Origin: Gaiellasilicea sp033857955
GTDB lineage: Bacteria > Actinomycetota > Thermoleophilia > Gaiellales > Gaiellaceae
Length of the DNA stretch: 64,000 nucleotides
Reading direction: 5' to 3'
Assembly (NCBI GenBank): GCA_033857955.1
Contig: JAWVCW010000006.1
Coordinates: forward strand, 62,001 to 126,000
The notes under the pieces were generated by a model. The model made no database searches and was not told the DNA's origin. It worked only from the letters and a program-made list of their open reading frames with translations. Position numbers and translations under genes: made by a program. Below are positions 23,854 through 33,211 of this stretch, piece after piece (the stretch's first letter is position 1; every line of letters starts with the position of its first letter).

Positions 23854-24794
23854 CTACCCGCGCGGTGCGCCGGGAAGCGCACGACGCTCGGCGACGCGCC
23901 GGGCGATCGTCTGCTCGTCGGCGCCGGCGAGCCCATCGAGCCGATCGACGTCCTCGACCGACAGGATCGAGACATCCTCCTCCTCGATGCCGAGACAGCG
24001 GCCGAGCAGACGGCCGGCCATCTTGTCTAGCCGCTGCTCTTTGCTCCCCGGCCACACGTCGAAGCGGGCGGTCGAGATGACCCCGGCGCAGATCGCGTTG
24101 TCATCGCCGGCACGGCTCGTCATGAAGGCGAAGCGGTATTCGGGGATGCCCGAGAAGAACGTATCCACGCGCGTAACCGCAATCACGATGGCGGGACGCC
24201 GCGGATGCGCCGAAGAAGTGCGCGCTCAGCAGCCGGGAGGTGATCAGCTCGCCGTCGAGCTGCTCGCGGGCCTGATCGAGCACCCCGACATCGAGGAGGA
24301 GCGGCGCGGTCTGGGTTGCAGCCATCCCAAAAGCGCTCTGCCAGAACCTCCGCGAGCCGCGGAAGCCGGCCCTCCGACTTCTCGTCGAGTCCGACGAGGT
24401 ACAGCTCGTGCGGCTCGCGGTCCACGAACGGATTCGCAACCGCTCCGGGCATTGCGTTCGCGGCTCGCAGCTTGGGGGGTCAACGCTGTTGCCACGTTGG
24501 AGCTCGATACCTCCGGCGAAACAGGCCACGACGCCGACGAGGAACAGCTGCGCCAGCGCACTCGCGCCCAGCAGGGCGAGAATTGCAGTCGGAGCGCGCC
24601 TGCCGCGACCCATGGCCATGCCGCGATACCGACGGCGGCGAAGGCGGCGGCCCGATACCAGCCGAGGAAGTACCAACCGAGACGGCGAGCGTCAGGTAAC
24701 CAAGAAGGATCGCCCAAAGCCACAGGGGAGGCTTCGGCCGGCGGACATATTCAACAGCGGGCACCCCAGCACCATCCGCTGGAACCAGCGTCAC
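23854..24794 (-). pseudogene. Frameshifted membrane-anchored Zn-protease-like gene
   Basis: No single frame covers this 940-nt stretch, but plausible protein segments continue in order across frames. Near 24794 is MTLVPADGAGVPAVEYVRRP plus a TM helix (WLWAILLGYLTLAVSV). Then come GWYFLGWYRAAAFAAVGIAA, APTAILALLGASALAQLFLV, PFVDREPHELYLVGLDEKSE with RLPRLAEVLAERF, TQTAPLLLDVGVLDQAREQL and finally AIVIAVTRVDTFFSGIPEYR, which leads to a 110-residue open tail. The last block resembles actinobacterial proteins related to archaemetzincin-type proteases, but no HExxH motif is seen. At least five shifts are needed, so it is a decayed gene, or a cluster of indel errors. Confidence 0.65.
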
Positions 24795-24811
24795 ACTGAG
24801 CTAGGAGTTCT

Positions 24812-25588
24812 CTACATACCCATCGAGTGATAGCCCGCGTCGACGTACAGCGTCGTGCCGGTGACGTTCTTCGCTTCGTCGGAGAGCAGGTACGCGGCGC
24901 CGGCGGCGACGTCGTCGGCATCGATGTGGCGACGCAGCGGCGCGCGCTCCACGAACATCGATTCCATGTCGGTGAACCCGGCGATCGAGCGGGCGGCGAG
25001 AGTGCGCACCGGACCGGCTGAGACTGCGTTCACCCGGATCTCCTGCTCGCCGAGGTCCCAGGCGAGGTACTTGACGGAGGCATCGAGCGTTGCCTTCGCG
25101 ACGCCCATCACGTTGTAGTGCGGCACCGCGCGCTCGCCGCCGAGATAGGTCATCGTCACGATCGAGCCACCGCCCGCCGCAGTCATCAAGGGCTCCGCAG
25201 CGCGGGCTGCGGCGACCAGCGAGTAGGCGCTGATGTCGACCGCCATCCAGAAGCGTTCGCGGGGCGTGTCCGTGAACCGTCCTTCGAGATCCTCGGCGGC
25301 TGCGAACGCGACCGAGTGGACGAGCAGGTCGAGCTTGCCGTCCCACGCGTCGGCGGTCTCTCGGAAGACGCGGTCGATGTCGTCGTCGGCACGCACGTCG
25401 CAGGGAGTCACGAGCTTCGAGCCGACCGACGCGGCGAGCTCGCGCACGTTCCCCTCGATCCGCTCCCCCTGGAACGTGAATGCAAGCTCCGCACCCTCGC
25501 TCGCGAGCCGGCGCGCGATCGCCCAGGCGATCGACCGTTTGTTCGCGACGCCGAGGACGAGCGCGCGCTTGCCGTCGAATCTGCCCAC
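24812..25588 (-). CDS. fabI: Enoyl-[acyl-carrier-protein] reductase (NADH), FabI type
   Basis: FabI reduces trans-2-enoyl-ACP in the last step of each fatty-acid elongation cycle. At 258 aa it has the modified dinucleotide-binding site of the SDR family (KRALVLGVANKRSIAWAIAR), the catalytic Tyr pair in TMTYLGGERAVPHYNVMGVAK (Y-x6-K, split as TYLGGE and YNVMGVAK) and the C-terminal GTTLYVDAGYH. I use the GTG at 25588, which gives the normal N-terminus; an upstream 61-codon extension lacks family sequence. It is divergent from the subtilase gene with a 28-nt gap. Confidence 0.95.
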   Translation of the reverse strand: MGRFDGKRALVLGVANKRSIAWAIARRLASEGAELAFTFQGERIEGNVRELAASVGSKLVTPCDVRADDDIDRVFRETADAWDGKLDLLVHSVAFAAAEDLEGRFTDTPRERFWMAVDISAYSLVAAARAAEPLMTAAGGGSIVTMTYLGGERAVPHYNVMGVAKATLDASVKYLAWDLGEQEIRVNAVSAGPVRTLAARSIAGFTDMESMFVERAPLRRHIDADDVAAGAAYLLSDEAKNVTGTTLYVDAGYHSMGM

Positions 25589-25616
25589 GGCCGCGAGTCT
25601 AAGGCAGTCCTGAGAA

Positions 25617-28600
25617 ATGGCGGGTAGTCTGGTGTCAGTGCGCCGCCTCGCCGGATCGATGGTGCTCACCGTGGCGCTCGTGGCCACCGCGACAGCGTCC
25701 GCCGCTTTCCAGCCGATCGTGCGACGGCACGGCGAAGTGGAGATCCCGCGTGTGCGCGCCGGAACGATCACCGTCCCGGCTGCTCATCGCCGGGGCCGCA
25801 TCACGGTGATCCTCACGCTGTCCGGCCCGCCGCTCGCCGCCTACTCGCGCTCTCTGTCCGGCTCGAGCGCGACGCGTCGCCTCGACACTTCGAGCCTCGC
25901 CTCGAAGGCGTACGTCGCGAAGCTCCTGCGCGCGCAGCGGGCCGCTGCCGCAACGCTGAAGCGCGCGATTCCCGAGGCATCCGTCCGGCGGAACTACACG
26001 ATCCTGCTCAACGGCATCGCCGTCGAGCTGCCGGCGACCGAGCTTGCGAGGGTCGCCAAGCTCTCGTTCACGCGCAAGCTCTACCCCAGCTACCGCTATA
26101 CCCTCGCGCTCGACCGCAGCCCCGCCCTGATCGGCGCCGGCGCGGGAGGCGGCGCAGGAGGCGGGAGCGGCGAGGGAATGAAGATCGCGGTCGTCGACGA
26201 CGGCGTCGACCCCTCGAACAGGTTCTTCGACCCGCAGGGCTACAGCTATCCGGCGGGCTACCCGAAGGGCGGCCGGAAGTGGACGACGCCGAAGGTGATC
26301 GTCGCTCGAGCCTTCGTCGGCACCGGCGCCGACGATCGCAGCAGGCTCGCCCTCGACCCGCAGGCCTCGTTCCACGGCACGCACGTCGCGGGCATCGCAG
26401 CCGGCAATGCGGGCACCACCGCTCCGGCGGGTGCCGACCATCCGGAGACGACCGGACTATCTGGCGTGGCGCCGCGCGCGCAGATCGGCAACTACCGCGT
26501 CTTCAACGTGCCGACGCCTTTGGGTCACGTCGGCAATACACCGGAGATCATCGCGGCTTTCGAGTCGGCCGTGCGCGACGGGATGGACGTGATCAACTTC
26601 TCGGGCGGAGGCCCGCAGACCGACCCGGCGAGCGACGCGCTCGTCGAGGCAGTCCGGAACGTCGCCGCGGCCGGCGTCGTCCCCGTGATCTCGGCGGGCA
26701 ACGACCGCGACGATTACGGACTCGGTTCGGCCGGATCGCCCGGGACGGCGCCGGATGCGATCTCCGTCGCCGCACTCTCGAACTCACACGTCTACGCCCC
26801 GGCGCTCCGGGTCACGGCACCGGGTGCTCCCGAACCGCTGACCCGCATCCCGTTCGTCCGCACCGCCGGCGTTGCGACGCCGGCGGCCTGGGCGAACGAC
26901 GATCAGCAACTCGTCGACGTCGGCACGATCATGGGCACGAATAGCGCTCCCGTGTCGCGCGACCTCTGTGGCCCGCCCGGGAACCTCGACGGCGGCCCGT
27001 CCACGCTGCCTGCGGGCTCGCTCACCGGCGCGATCGCGCTCGTCTCCCGCGGTACCTGCACGTTCGCGCTGAAGGCCGCGCGCGTGCGCGCCGCCGGCGC
27101 AACCGGCATCGTCCTCGTCGACAACCGCGCCGGCGAGGCCAACGGCGTTCCGATTCAGCTCGACGTCCCGGGCGGAATGATCGCCGACCTCGACGGCTCG
27201 AGCCTGCGCTCCTATCTCGCCAGCCGCGGCGGCCGCACCGCGATCCGGATCGGCCGGGAGCCACTGGAGCTCGGCACCGGCCGCAGTGGCGTCGTCACCA
27301 GCTTCTCGTCCGGCGGGCTGACGGCCTTCGGACACCAGCTGAAGCCGGACGTCGGCGCTCCGGGCGGCCAGATCCTCTCGTCCACGCTCAAGAATTTCGG
27401 CGGCCCCTTCGCCGTCTTCGACGGGACGAGCATGGCCGCGCCGCACATCGCCGGCGCCGCCGCACTCTTGCTCCAGCGGCATCCCGGCTGGACCGCCCAC
27501 CAGGTCAAGTCGGCACTCGTCTCCACCGCGTCGACCGCCTGGGCGGATACGGCGCGCACGGTCGAGGCGCCGGTGCTCACGGCCGGCTCCGGGATCGCCA
27601 ATATCGTCGCGGCGAGCGACCCGAAGCTCTTCACGGATCCGGTGTCTCTCTCGTACGCGGACCTGAACGTCAGCCACGGTTCCGTGTCGAAGTCGCTCCT
27701 GCTCGCGGTCGCGGATGCGGGCGACGGCGCCGGCACCTGGACGATCGAGGTGAAGCCGCAGTCGACTACGAGCGGCGTCGAGATCCTCGTCCCGGGCGCG
27801 ATCACAGTCGCCCCCGGCGGCGACCTACAGGTGCCAGTCATGGCGCGCGCTGCTGCGAACGCCGGCCTGGGCGAGGCGTACGGCCTCCTGCTGCTGCGCC
27901 GCGGCGACGTCGTTCGCAAGGTCGCGTACGCGATGCTCGTCACGCGCCCCGGGCTCGAGCAAGTGCCGGTCCTGCCTCTGCGACAAGTCCAGTCGGGCGA
28001 TACCCGCAAGGGCGTCTCCCGCGCATCGGCGTACAGATATCCCGCCGCAGCCTTCGGCCCGGCGGCGAACTACATCGGCACGCCGGTGAACGAGGACGGC
28101 GGCGAGACGCTCTATCGGATCCGCATCGACGAGCCCGCCGTGAACGTCGGCGCCGCCGTGATCTTCTCCTCACCCGGCTCGCTCGTGCACCCGTGGCTAC
28201 TCGGCTCGCCCGATGAGAACGATGTGCAGGGATACGCGGGGACGCCTGTCAACGTCAACAATCTGACGGTCGACTTCCCGCTCGACCTCGGCGCGGCAGG
28301 GACGGTCTTCCCGCGTACGAAGGCGTATTACGTCGCAGTCGACTCGGGCCGCGACCAGTTCACGGGCCGCCCGCTCGGCGGCAGCTACGTGCTCCGGGCC
28401 TGGGTGGACGACCTCCAGCCACCGCTCCTCGGCCTGATCACAGATCGGGTCGCGGCCGGCCGGCCGACGCTGGCGCTGCGCGTGATCGATCTCGGCGCCG
28501 GAGTCGACCCGTATTCGCTCGTGATCGGCTACGGACGCGCGCTCGTCGCAGCCGCCGCGTACGACCCGATCACCGGCATCGCGCTCTTCCCGCTACCGCC

Positions 28601-29024
28601 CCAGGCGCCCGCGCTGCGTGCGGGCAAGCGTCTGTTGCAGGCTTCCGCCGCGGACTTCCAGGAGGCAAAGAACGTCGACTCGGTCGGCGACGCGCTCCTG
28701 CCGAACACGGCTTTCGCCTCAGGCAACATCACCGTCGTGAACCGCCCGGCAATCACGTGGGTCACGCCTGAGCCGAGCGAGTGCGCAACCGCGCAGACCC
28801 CGCTGGTCGCGCTCGCCTCCTCTACCGCCGCTCTGCGCTCGGTGCGCTTCCTCGACGCGACGAAGCCGATCGCGACCGTGAGACGCGGGGGCGGCGCCGG
28901 CATCTACTCCGCAGTGTGGAAACGGGGCGGCGCCGCCAAGGGGCGGCACACGCTGCGCGCGATCGTCACGGACGCGAAGGGCCGCAAGGCCGAGGCTCAG
29001 CGCGTCGTGCGCGTCTGCCGCTAG
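25617..29024 (+). CDS. Secreted subtilisin-like serine protease with PA domain
   Basis: A 1135-aa extracellular peptidase S8. A signal peptide (about 1-30, LAGSMVLTVALVATATASAA) is followed by an inhibitor-like propeptide region. The catalytic core has Asp in IAVVDDGVDPS (about 193), His in FHGTHVAGIAAG (about 253) and Ser in DGTSMAAPHIAGAAALLLQ (about 605), with a PA insertion of about 130 residues between His and Ser (SRGTCTFALKAARVRAAGAT). The C-terminal 450 residues are beta-rich, probably fibronectin-type and Ig-like. It degrades extracellular proteins; no anchor motif is seen. A run of Gly (AGAGGGAGGGSGEG) links pro- and catalytic domains. Confidence 0.93.
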   Translation: MAGSLVSVRRLAGSMVLTVALVATATASAAFQPIVRRHGEVEIPRVRAGTITVPAAHRRGRITVILTLSGPPLAAYSRSLSGSSATRRLDTSSLASKAYVAKLLRAQRAAAATLKRAIPEASVRRNYTILLNGIAVELPATELARVAKLSFTRKLYPSYRYTLALDRSPALIGAGAGGGAGGGSGEGMKIAVVDDGVDPSNRFFDPQGYSYPAGYPKGGRKWTTPKVIVARAFVGTGADDRSRLALDPQASFHGTHVAGIAAGNAGTTAPAGADHPETTGLSGVAPRAQIGNYRVFNVPTPLGHVGNTPEIIAAFESAVRDGMDVINFSGGGPQTDPASDALVEAVRNVAAAGVVPVISAGNDRDDYGLGSAGSPGTAPDAISVAALSNSHVYAPALRVTAPGAPEPLTRIPFVRTAGVATPAAWANDDQQLVDVGTIMGTNSAPVSRDLCGPPGNLDGGPSTLPAGSLTGAIALVSRGTCTFALKAARVRAAGATGIVLVDNRAGEANGVPIQLDVPGGMIADLDGSSLRSYLASRGGRTAIRIGREPLELGTGRSGVVTSFSSGGLTAFGHQLKPDVGAPGGQILSSTLKNFGGPFAVFDGTSMAAPHIAGAAALLLQRHPGWTAHQVKSALVSTASTAWADTARTVEAPVLTAGSGIANIVAASDPKLFTDPVSLSYADLNVSHGSVSKSLLLAVADAGDGAGTWTIEVKPQSTTSGVEILVPGAITVAPGGDLQVPVMARAAANAGLGEAYGLLLLRRGDVVRKVAYAMLVTRPGLEQVPVLPLRQVQSGDTRKGVSRASAYRYPAAAFGPAANYIGTPVNEDGGETLYRIRIDEPAVNVGAAVIFSSPGSLVHPWLLGSPDENDVQGYAGTPVNVNNLTVDFPLDLGAAGTVFPRTKAYYVAVDSGRDQFTGRPLGGSYVLRAWVDDLQPPLLGLITDRVAAGRPTLALRVIDLGAGVDPYSLVIGYGRALVAAAAYDPITGIALFPLPPQAPALRAGKRLLQASAADFQEAKNVDSVGDALLPNTAFASGNITVVNRPAITWVTPEPSECATAQTPLVALASSTAALRSVRFLDATKPIATVRRGGGAGIYSAVWKRGGAAKGRHTLRAIVTDAKGRKAEAQRVVRVCR

Positions 29025-29036
29025 GTTCACGGTGCA

Positions 29037-29792
29037 ATGAAGACGGCCGTCGTCACCGGCGCGTCGAGCGGCATCGGAGAGGCAACGGCCCGGGAGCTCG
29101 TCGCACGCGGCTGGCACTGCGTTCTCCTCGCCCGGCGGCAGGAGCGGCTCGAGCCGCTCGCGTTCGAGCTCGACGGCGAGTACGAACTGTGCGACGTGTC
29201 CGACCGGGAGGAAGTCGACCGGGCCGCCGCGGCAATTCTCGAACGCCATCCGCGCATCGACCTGCTCGTGAACAACGCGGGCATCCCAGGCCGTGGCACG
29301 TTCTTCTCGCTCGACCCGGAGCGGATCGAGGCGGTCCTGCGCACGAACTACCTCGGCGGCGTCTGGTGCGTCCGAGCCTTCGAGCCCGGGCTGCAGCGAG
29401 GCTCGCACGTCGTCAACGTGGTCTCGGTCGCCGGGGTGGTGGCGTTCGCGCCGGCGGGTCCCTATGCATCCTCGAAGCATGCCCAACTCGCGTTCTCGCG
29501 CTCGCTCACCGGGCTCCTCGCCGCGCGAGGTGTCCGAGTGCACACCGTCTTGCCCGGCTTCGTCGAGACCGAAGGGTTCCCGCAGCGCTCGGTGCTGAAA
29601 AGCGCCTTCTTCCGCCGGGCGATCATCAAGCCCGAGCTGGTTGCGGAGCGAATCGTGAACGCTGTGGAGTCGGGCCAGCGCGAGCTCTTCGTCCCGCGAT
29701 GGTACCGCGCCTTCGCACTCGTTCAGGCGCTGCTGCCAGGGCTGTCCGCGCGGCTTGTTGCCCGCTCGGGCTACAAGCGGCCCAACCCCTAA
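29037..29792 (+). CDS. Short-chain dehydrogenase/reductase
   Basis: A 251-aa classical SDR: cofactor motif TGASSGIGEATARE, NNAG in LLVNNAGIPGRG, catalytic Ser in VSVAGVVAF and YASSKHAQ (Tyr-x3-Lys). The Arg residues at the end of strand 2 (LLARRQERLE) suggest NADP(H). The substrate is unknown. It overlaps the convergent alr by 4 nt at its 3' end and follows the subtilase by 12 nt on the same strand. Confidence 0.92.
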   Translation: MKTAVVTGASSGIGEATARELVARGWHCVLLARRQERLEPLAFELDGEYELCDVSDREEVDRAAAAILERHPRIDLLVNNAGIPGRGTFFSLDPERIEAVLRTNYLGGVWCVRAFEPGLQRGSHVVNVVSVAGVVAFAPAGPYASSKHAQLAFSRSLTGLLAARGVRVHTVLPGFVETEGFPQRSVLKSAFFRRAIIKPELVAERIVNAVESGQRELFVPRWYRAFALVQALLPGLSARLVARSGYKRPNP

Positions 29793-30805
29793 CTGTCGAC
29801 GACTGTGCGGCGCGTGCGGAGTGGGTCGGACCGGATCCCGGTCACCACCTCGTAGGCAATCGTGTCGGCCACGAGTGCGTGGGCCTCCGCCATCACGCCG
29901 TGGCCGAGCAGCGTCACAGGAGCTCCCACCGGCAGCTGCCGGTCGAGCTCCACGGCGAAGGCGTCCATCGAGATCGTGCCGATCACCGGGCGCGGCTCGC
30001 CCGCGACCCGTACCTCTGTGCCTGTCAGGCCACGCATGAATCCGTCCGCGTATCCGACCGGGACGATCCCGATCCACGTCGGCCGTCTCGCTATCCAGCG
30101 CCGGCCGTACCCGGTCGACTCGCCCGGCTGCAGCAGCCGGACCTGGGCGAGCTCGGAATCCCAGCGCAGCACGGGCTCCAGCCCGTCCTCGGCCGGGTCG
30201 GTGCCGAAGGGAGAGATGCCGTAGAGCGCGATGCCGCAGCGCGCCGCGTCGAAGCGGGCGGAGGGATAGCGGAGCGCGCCGGCGCTGTTCGCGATGTGGC
30301 GAGTCAGATCCGTATAGAGCTCCGTCGCGGCGCTGAACCGCTCGACCTGCTGTTCCGTGAACTCGGTGTCGGAGTCCGCAGAGGCGAAGTGGCTCATCAG
30401 TCCGACGACCTCGCGTCCGGGCGTGTCCAGCTCACTGATCCCCCAGCGGCCCATGCCGGTGTCGAGCTTCAGATGGACGCGCACGCCCTCGGGGACCTCC
30501 CCGTCGGCGATCACGAGCTCCAGGCCCGCATCGCGCGCCTCGGCGATCTCGCGGCTCGTGGCGGGTCCGAGCACGAGCACGCGCGCGATGCCGAGAGCCT
30601 GCCGCAGCGCGAGCCCTTCCGGGACAGTCGCCACGCAGAGCGCGGTCGCCCCCGCTCCGAGCGCCGCACCGCCGACATCCACGGCGCCGTGTCCGTAGCC
30701 GTCGGCCTTGACCACGGCCCACAGCTCGGCACCCTCGAGCGCGCGCAGGAGCGTGCGCGCGTTGCGCCGGATCGCGCCGAGATCGATCGTCAGCTCAGAA
30801 CGCAT
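29789..30805 (-). CDS. alr: Alanine racemase
   Basis: Interconverts L- and D-alanine for peptidoglycan. The PLP lysine is K33 in VVKADGYGHGA, and the catalytic Tyr region (ARCGIALYGISPFG) and C-terminal GTISMDAFAVEL are conserved. At 338 aa it is slightly shorter than the usual 360-390. The ATG at 30805 directly abuts a 166-nt inverted repeat, and its Shine-Dalgarno sequence (AGGGG, minus strand) lies inside the outer stem. Its position among acpS, nnr and an NmrA-like gene follows the common actinobacterial acpS-nnr-alr order. Confidence 0.95.
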   Translation of the reverse strand: MRSELTIDLGAIRRNARTLLRALEGAELWAVVKADGYGHGAVDVGGAALGAGATALCVATVPEGLALRQALGIARVLVLGPATSREIAEARDAGLELVIADGEVPEGVRVHLKLDTGMGRWGISELDTPGREVVGLMSHFASADSDTEFTEQQVERFSAATELYTDLTRHIANSAGALRYPSARFDAARCGIALYGISPFGTDPAEDGLEPVLRWDSELAQVRLLQPGESTGYGRRWIARRPTWIGIVPVGYADGFMRGLTGTEVRVAGEPRPVIGTISMDAFAVELDRQLPVGAPVTLLGHGVMAEAHALVADTIAYEVVTGIRSDPLRTRRTVVDS

Positions 30806-30971
30806 GGAGCCCCTAACGTACTGGGGCCTCGTCGTCGGGGTGCGCTGGGTGGTGCGAGGGAAGGACGCAGGGAGCGTCGATATGTGTAGCCATATCGACG
30901 CGACTGAGGACGCCGCATCGCGCCGCCCAGCGCGCTCCGACGACTCAGAGCTTCAGTGCGTTAGAGGCTCC
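30806..30971 (+). ncRNA. 166-nt near-complete inverted repeat, candidate structured RNA
   Basis: The outer arms 30806-30823 and 30954-30971 pair at 17 of 18 positions. The inner arms 30831-30857 and 30918-30944 pair at all 27 positions if G-T pairs are allowed. Then 30874-30884 pairs perfectly with 30891-30901 (11 bp, TGTAGC loop). A symmetric 16/16-nt unpaired loop lies between (30858-30873 and 30902-30917), both sides containing GGACGC. Of the transition differences within the paired arms, five are G-U pairs only on the + strand RNA and one only on the minus strand, so a + strand transcript is favoured. It exactly fills the alr/NmrA spacer. The strand and the RNA identity are inference; a MITE-like element remains possible. 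Confidence 0.6.
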
Positions 30972-31888
30972 TAGAGTGGATCGTACGGACGGAAGTTGCG
31001 TGCGAGCTCCGAGACGTAGCCCCGGCCGAGCGCCTGGCCGTTGGCCGCGACCCAGGAGCTGAAGCGCGCCCGCCCGAGCGGCGGCAGGTCGGAGACGAGC
31101 AGGCTCGCCTGCAGGCCTGCGAGCTCCTCGGCCGTGAGCAGGACGTCGCGACGGACCGCGCCGGTCGCGCGGGCGAGCGCGAGCACGACGCGGGCGGGCC
31201 AGTGCACGATCCGAGCATTCGAGCCGACCGACGCGGCCACGAGCCGGACGAGCTCGTCGTAGGAGATCGTGTCCGGCCCGGCGGCATCGAGCACGACGTT
31301 CTCCTCTCCGCCGGCGGCGTCGACGCAGATCGTCGCGGTGTCCTCGACCGAGACGGGCTGGACGCGGTAGTTCCCGTCGTCCGCGATGGGGAAGACCGGG
31401 CTGCGGCGGAGGCCCCAGGCGATGTTGTTGACGAGGATGTCGCGCGGGCCGAAGACGAGCGTCGGACGCACGATCGCGTACGAAAGACCCGAGCCGGCGA
31501 CATCCTGTTCGACCTCCGCCTTGCCGCGGAAGTACGGCAGCGGAGAGTCGAGCGACGGGTTCGCGACACTGACGTGGACGACGCGCCGCGCCCCCGCCGC
31601 GCGGGCTGCCCGCACGAGCACGCGCGTGTTCTCGACGGCGCGCGCGAACGTCGTGACGCCGTGCGCGAAGCGAACCCAGTACGTGTTGAAGAGGGTGTCG
31701 ACCCCGTCGAGCGCCCGGCGCAGCGCTTCCTCGTCGCGGAACTGAAGCTCCGCGCGCTCGATCCGTGCTGCGAGCGGGTCGGCGGAGGCGACTCGACGCG
31801 TCAGCGTCCGGACCTTCCGTCCGCGGTCGAGCAACTCCTCGGCGATCGCCCGGCCGGTGAACGAGAAAGCGCCTGTGACGACGTCCAC
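30971..31888 (-). CDS. NmrA-like NAD(P)-binding protein
   Basis: A 305-aa atypical SDR: an N-terminal TGAFSFTGRAIAEEL cofactor site (xTGxxGxxG-like with F and T), VVHVSVANPSLDSPLPYFRG and the YFRGKAEVE segment that replaces the usual YxxxK with Y-x3-K. Such proteins act as NADP sensors or epimerase-like enzymes; the substrate is unknown. The GTG start at 31888 directly follows the nnr stop (TAAGTG), so the two are in one operon. The stop codon contributes one base to the 166-nt inverted repeat. Confidence 0.85.
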   Translation of the reverse strand: MDVVTGAFSFTGRAIAEELLDRGRKVRTLTRRVASADPLAARIERAELQFRDEEALRRALDGVDTLFNTYWVRFAHGVTTFARAVENTRVLVRAARAAGARRVVHVSVANPSLDSPLPYFRGKAEVEQDVAGSGLSYAIVRPTLVFGPRDILVNNIAWGLRRSPVFPIADDGNYRVQPVSVEDTATICVDAAGGEENVVLDAAGPDTISYDELVRLVAASVGSNARIVHWPARVVLALARATGAVRRDVLLTAEELAGLQASLLVSDLPPLGRARFSSWVAANGQALGRGYVSELARNFRPYDPL

Positions 31889-33211
31889 TTACGACAACAC
31901 GGAAGGGAGCGCCTCGATCACGTCGCTCGCGATCAGGCCGGCCTGGCGGCCGGTGCCGCGCGCGGCAAGCCCATGCGCGGTCGCGGCGGCCGCCGCGGCA
32001 AGGCGCGGCTCGACGCCCTTGGCGAGGAAGGCGGCGAGAATGCCGGTGAGCACATCGCCGGTGCCCGCGGTCGCGAGTCCCGGTGCGTCGACGAGGCAGA
32101 CAAGCGTTCCCGCGTCGGGTGCGGCGATGATCGTGTCGGCTCCCTTGAGCAGGCAGATGCAGCCGAAGCGCGCCGCGCCTCGCTCCGCCGCCTCCAGCCG
32201 GTGTGCATTCACCCAGTCGGACTCCTCGCCGAGGAGCCGCGCGAGCTCGCCGGCATGAGGCGTCAGCACTGCCCGGCCACCCCAGTCGCCCGGCTCGAGC
32301 CCATGCAGAGCGTCCGCGTCGACCACGAGCGGCGCTTCACCCGCAGCGAGCAGCTCGTCGCGCAGGCTCATCGCCTCCGGGGTACGTCCGAGGCCCGGTC
32401 CAAGTGCGATCGCGCCGGCCTTCTCCGAGACGGAGACCGCGTTGTCCCACGTCACCTTCACCGGCTCGAGCAGCCGCACCTCGACCACGGAGAGCGACGG
32501 CTGGGGCACTGCGACCATGACGTAACCGGCGTCCGCGCGAAAAGCCGCCGCGGCTGCCAGGCAGACGGCACCTGTCATGCCGGGAGCACCCCCGACGACG
32601 AGCACCGAGCCGGCGCTGTACTTGTTGTCCTCCGGCCGCTTGCGGGGCACGAGCGACAGAACCTCGGGCGTCACCAGCTTCGCCTCCGTCGCAGCAGGCT
32701 CCAGCCCGATGTCGGCCACGACGGCCTCGCCGGTATGGAAGCGGCCCGGCGCGACCGCGAGGCCGACCTTGAGCCCGTGGAACGTCACGGTGACCGCGGC
32801 CCTGACGGCCTCACCCGCGATTTCTCCGGTCGACGCGTCGACTCCCGAGGGCACGTCGACTGAGACAACGGGTGCTGTCGCGGCGTTGATCCGCTGGATC
32901 GTCGCCGCGGCCTCCGCGCGAGGCTCGCCGTGGAAGCCCGTGCCGAACAGTGCATCGACAATCACGTCCGCCTGCTCGACCGCGGTCGTCTCGACCGCGT
33001 CGAGACCCTCGTCCCGCAGGATCCTCGCTGCAATCCGCCCGTCGCCACCGTTCGCGCCGCCGCCGCAGACGACGGCGACGCGGTGCGCATCAGGGAAGAG
33101 CTGCAGCACCTCGCGGGCTACTGCCGCGCCCGCGCGCTCCATCAGCTCCGCGACGTCATGGCCCTTCTCGGCCGCCCGCGCCTCGTCGGCTGTGTAGAGG
33201 GGCTCAAACAT
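31889..33211 (-). CDS. nnr: Bifunctional NAD(P)H-hydrate epimerase / ADP-dependent dehydratase
   Basis: Repairs hydrated NAD(P)H. The 440-aa protein has an N-terminal YjeF epimerase domain (about 1-205; VVCGGGANGGDGRIAARIL and SVDVPSGVDASTG). A C-terminal ribokinase-like dehydratase follows (KYSAGSVLVVGGAPGMTGAV, PLVVDADALHGL, ATAGTGDVLTGILAAFLAKG; the GTGD motif is intact). It overlaps acpS by 8 nt, and the NmrA gene follows it without a spacer. Confidence 0.95.
   Translation of the reverse strand: MFEPLYTADEARAAEKGHDVAELMERAGAAVAREVLQLFPDAHRVAVVCGGGANGGDGRIAARILRDEGLDAVETTAVEQADVIVDALFGTGFHGEPRAEAAATIQRINAATAPVVSVDVPSGVDASTGEIAGEAVRAAVTVTFHGLKVGLAVAPGRFHTGEAVVADIGLEPAATEAKLVTPEVLSLVPRKRPEDNKYSAGSVLVVGGAPGMTGAVCLAAAAAFRADAGYVMVAVPQPSLSVVEVRLLEPVKVTWDNAVSVSEKAGAIALGPGLGRTPEAMSLRDELLAAGEAPLVVDADALHGLEPGDWGGRAVLTPHAGELARLLGEESDWVNAHRLEAAERGAARFGCICLLKGADTIIAAPDAGTLVCLVDAPGLATAGTGDVLTGILAAFLAKGVEPRLAAAAAATAHGLAARGTGRQAGLIASDVIEALPSVLS

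Noticed and set aside
30971..31888. NmrA-like gene truncated by insertion of the 166-nt element
   Set aside because: The protein has a full-length, normal C-terminus, and the element begins only at the last base of its stop codon.
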